This document shows, piece after piece, positions 41,601 through 43,869 of a stretch of DNA of 43,869 bases (positions within the stretch are counted from its first letter, which is position 1; the number at the start of each line of letters is the position of its first letter). Made by a program: the position numbers and the translations under genes. Source of the stretch: Candidatus Latescibacterota bacterium (GTDB taxonomy: Bacteria; Latescibacterota; UBA2968; UBA8231); the NCBI GenBank assembly GCA_020852055.1, contig JADZBP010000205.1:1-43869 (forward strand). The letters are read 5' to 3'. The notes below the pieces were generated by a model. It searched no databases and was not told the origin of the DNA. It worked only from the letters and a program-made list of their open reading frames with translations.

Positions 41601-42582
41601 GGAAGACATACTTCCCGATCTCGGATTCAAGCGGACGCGGGCTCGCAGCAGCGAACCGGTGTGCCTCGCCAACTTCGTGAGCGACAATGTCCCGAATCGC
41701 AGCTATATCCTCCGACTTCGCCCAATCCCCATCAAGCACGAAAGCCTCAAAGCGGGGGATCGGATCGCGCGCCTGCCACTTTGCTATTTCCTCAGCAGGT
41801 CGGATGTCCGTCTGCGTACCCTGGATGTTGTCGTTCGGGCCAACGTGGCCTCGCATGCGGTAAGTCAGAAACTCCATGAAAGCCGGACCGCCCCCTGCGC
41901 GACACGCAGCCACGACGTCCACCGAGGCTTTGTAGACGGCCACTAGATCATTACCGTCTATAACGTATGAGGGGATCTTGAATGCGCCCGCGACATCGGA
42001 AATTTGTGTAGACATCCTGATCTCGCTGATTGGCATGTGTGTTGAATACAGGTTATTCTCACACGCAAAGATAATGGGTAACTGCGTTACAGCAGCGAAG
42101 TTCATTGCCTCGTACAGCACACCTTCCCCAGCGGCACCATCGCCGAAGAAACTTACGACCACGCGCTTGTCGCGTCGGATCTTTGCGGCGAGTGCCGCAC
42201 CCAGCGCTAGTGAAATAGTGCCGGCCACGATCGGCGCGGAACCGAGCATGCCCCTTCCTACGTCCAGCAGGTGCATCGACCCACCGCGTCCACGTGAGCA
42301 CCCGGTCTCGCGGCAGTAGACTTCGGCCACGAGCTCCATCAGGCTACCACCTTTTGCCAGGAAATGCCCGTGCGAGCGATGATTGCCGAAGACATAGTCC
42401 GTTTCCCTGAGGGTCTTGCACAGCCCGGTAGCTACGGCTTCCTGGCCGGTGTAGAGGTGAACGGGGCAACGGATAGTTCCACCGAGAATGAAGGGGACGA
42501 AGCTCTCTTCACAGAGCCGGATGGTTAACATTGTCCTATACATATCGAGCAACAGGGCTCGTTCCCACACTACGCCGACCAT
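41593..42582 (-). CDS. TPP-dependent dehydrogenase E1 alpha subunit (pyruvate/acetoin dehydrogenase-like)
   Basis: 329-residue alpha subunit. The TPP/Mg motif is G147DG through N176-N177 (FFGDGAAGEG ... CENNLYS). Other family segments are HLYTGQEAVATGL, NHRSHGHFLAKG, RGRGGSMHL and YRMRGHVGPND. It is the first gene of the polysaccharide operon; GAGAAG is 7 bases before the ATG. In related loci such pairs (for example avilamycin AviB1/AviB2) are thought to attach a two-carbon unit from pyruvate to a keto sugar. That role is proposed here from the lack of E2/E3 and from the neighbouring sugar genes. Confidence 0.9.
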   Translation of the reverse strand: MVGVVWERALLLDMYRTMLTIRLCEESFVPFILGGTIRCPVHLYTGQEAVATGLCKTLRETDYVFGNHRSHGHFLAKGGSLMELVAEVYCRETGCSRGRGGSMHLLDVGRGMLGSAPIVAGTISLALGAALAAKIRRDKRVVVSFFGDGAAGEGVLYEAMNFAAVTQLPIIFACENNLYSTHMPISEIRMSTQISDVAGAFKIPSYVIDGNDLVAVYKASVDVVAACRAGGGPAFMEFLTYRMRGHVGPNDNIQGTQTDIRPAEEIAKWQARDPIPRFEAFVLDGDWAKSEDIAAIRDIVAHEVGEAHRFAAASPRPLESEIGKYVFHG

Positions 42583-42769
42583 GTTAGCGCTTCTCCAGTT
42601 GTTTTTGGGCCTTCAATGCTCAACCTGTTGCGGTATGCATATGGGTCTGCACCGGTTCCTTCGGAAGTCCCACTTCCAAAGTGGCGGAACTCTATGGGAC
42701 CACGTCAGAGTCACTTCACGAGACACGGTGGAAGTTCCTGGGGTTACGTTAGCAGCAGCACAGAGGTCT

Positions 42770-42805
42770 ATACCTGCCTGGCCATCGTACTGGCCAGGCA
42801 GGTAT
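42770..42805. repeat. very strong hairpin between the sugar operon and the transposase gene
   Basis: Arms of 15 bases (42770-42784 and 42791-42805; core CCTGCCTGGCC/GGCCAGGCAGG) pair perfectly around a 6-base loop TCGTAC. There is no T-run on either strand. It lies 32 bases beyond the end of the transposase gene. It may be a transcription barrier protecting the element, part of the IS end, or an extragenic palindrome. Confidence 0.7.
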
Positions 42806-42837
42806 GCCGGTCAAGTCCCAATGTCAGTTGAAATAGC

Positions 42838-43869
42838 TCAGGCGTGATGAGCAAGTTTTGTTGATGCGATTAGGTTCAGTTCTTTTTGCAGCGCGTGTCG
42901 GAGCAAGGGCAGGTAGGCGACGCCCTTGACCTTTCGCAGTCGTGGTTCGATGTCCAGCAGAGCCGCCGCCATCCAGCGAGCTCTCTGGGCTGAGGTACTC
43001 CAATTCTTGACCCGGCCGGTCAACTGCTCAACCTGGCTGTTGATGGATTCGAGCATGTTGGTGGTGCGGAAGCTCCTTTTCAGGTAGGGCATCAGCCCCA
43101 GACGATGCAAGGTCAGGGTTTCCTCCAGACCCTCTTCGAGACTGGTCAAGGCCGACTGGTTGGCGAGAGCCAGTTGCGGCTTGAGCGCGTTGAGCGCCGC
43201 CCGGGCCTGCTCGTAGGTGGCCTGATCATAGGCCTTCTGTAGCGCCCGGCGTATCGAAGCCTGCTGGCCCTTGCTCAGGTAGGAGAGCACATTCTCCCGC
43301 TTGTGCCACTGGCAACGCTGGACCATCACCTGACCCTGCAGCGGTTTGGTCACTCCGTTATACAAGCCCTTGGAACCATCGAGGAGGACCAATAGGCCCT
43401 GCTGGTAACGCAGGCCACGGTCGATCAGGCTCTGGACGAACTGCCGACAGACCCGCTCGTTTTCGCTGGCGGCCTGGACAAAGCCCAAGAGGATCTTGTC
43501 CCCTTCCAGGGTGATGCCCAGGGCGATGATCATCTCCTCGTCGGCGAAGCTCTTGCCGTCCAATACCAGGGCCACCAGATCATAGTCGCTCAGGTCGCGC
43601 TCCTGGAAACGGCGTAACTGACGGGCGGTGGCGCGGACGAAACGCCGGGACACCGAAGAGGCCGACAGGCCAAAGGTCTGCGGCACCACCTCGGCGCAGG
43701 CTTCATACTGGCGGCAGGCCAGGCCGTGCAGCAGTCGCTTGAGCAGCGCCGCATCCAGCTGGCGGGGCACCTGCAACTGCTGGTAGGTGGTCAACGGTTG
43801 CTCGCTGCCGGTGGTCACATTGCGCACCCGCGGCACTTGGATGGCCAGTTTCTGATCCTGAAGCATCAC
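42838..43869 (-). mobile_element. IS256/Mutator-type transposase, cut by the window edge
   Basis: 343 residues of a DDE transposase of the IS256/Mutator group; the 5' end lies beyond the window. Visible are a first-Asp strand with VALVLDGKSF, a second acidic region LLVLLDGSKGLYNGV, the C-x2-H segment QRCQWHKRENVLSYL, and the C-terminal FRTTNMLESINSQVEQ with the catalytic Glu followed by KNWSTSAQRARWMAAALL. No frameshift occurs in the visible part, so it may be active. Terminal inverted repeats cannot be assigned because the other end is missing. Confidence 0.88.

Noticed and set aside
42583-42769. search for an ops/JUMPstart element upstream of the glycan operon
   Set aside because: No GGCGGTAG-type core was found on the minus strand, and no convincing -35/-10 pair.

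Overview
The window looks like a piece of a high-GC proteobacterial chromosome, most likely a gammaproteobacterium of purple-sulfur or sulfur-oxidiser type. That placement is an inference from gene content: a [4Fe-4S] type APS reductase, GlcF, an ABC transporter pair with DUF1854, and Wzz/O-antigen machinery. No rRNA, tRNA or CRISPR array was recognised. Base composition changes along the window: positions 1 to about 18.6 kb are strongly GC-rich, while about 26-42.6 kb is visibly less GC-rich and locally AT-rich around 31.9-35.4 kb.

Region 1 (1-10.2 kb) holds ordinary metabolic and transport genes. An M42 aminopeptidase is translationally coupled to a MurD-type ligase with an unusual P-loop. 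Convergent to them are cysH (APS reductase) and an APC amino-acid permease. A DCC-family thiol protein is divergent from cysH. It is followed by a tandem pair of ABC exporters carrying an extra N-terminal domain and zinc ribbon, and a DUF1854 protein.

Region 2 (10.2-18.6 kb) starts with a hairpin-rich spacer. Next comes a compact three-gene operon with ATGA overlaps: a beta-sandwich protein, a BtrH/C39-like cysteine enzyme and a GT-A glycosyltransferase. I do not recognise this combination as a described system. On the opposite strand an SNF2 helicase, a SWIM zinc-finger protein with a histone-H1-like tail and glcF form a tightly packed operon.

Region 3 (18.7-24.6 kb) is a hypervariable patch. 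It contains three AAA ATPases with C-terminal DUF4143 (PD-(D/E)XK-like) domains. One is broken by two compensating frameshifts. Each has its own long inverted repeat at its start codon. One is flanked by a 58-bp direct repeat made from the 3' end of a DUF4143 gene. The patch also holds a membrane-anchored AAA ATPase coupled to the third DUF4143 ATPase, an orphan YoeB-like toxin without a proper start, and a fragment of a CapD-like gene.

Region 4 (24.7-42.6 kb, all on the minus strand) is a surface-polysaccharide locus. In transcription order it encodes TPP-dependent E1 alpha and beta subunits, a DegT sugar aminotransferase, a class I aminotransferase, an initiating sugar-phosphate transferase, a membrane CapD/PglF-type 4,6-dehydratase, a polytopic GT-C/YfhO-like protein, a radical SAM/SPASM protein, a WbqC-family protein, a GtrB/DPM1-like glycosyltransferase, a methyltransferase and a carbamoyltransferase. 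A strong terminator follows, then an O-antigen ligase/polymerase and a Wzz chain-length protein containing a G11 homopolymer. The E1 pair without E2/E3, beside sugar dehydratase and aminotransferase genes, suggests synthesis of a branched (two-carbon-extended) sugar. The window ends in an IS256/Mutator-type transposase cut by the window edge.
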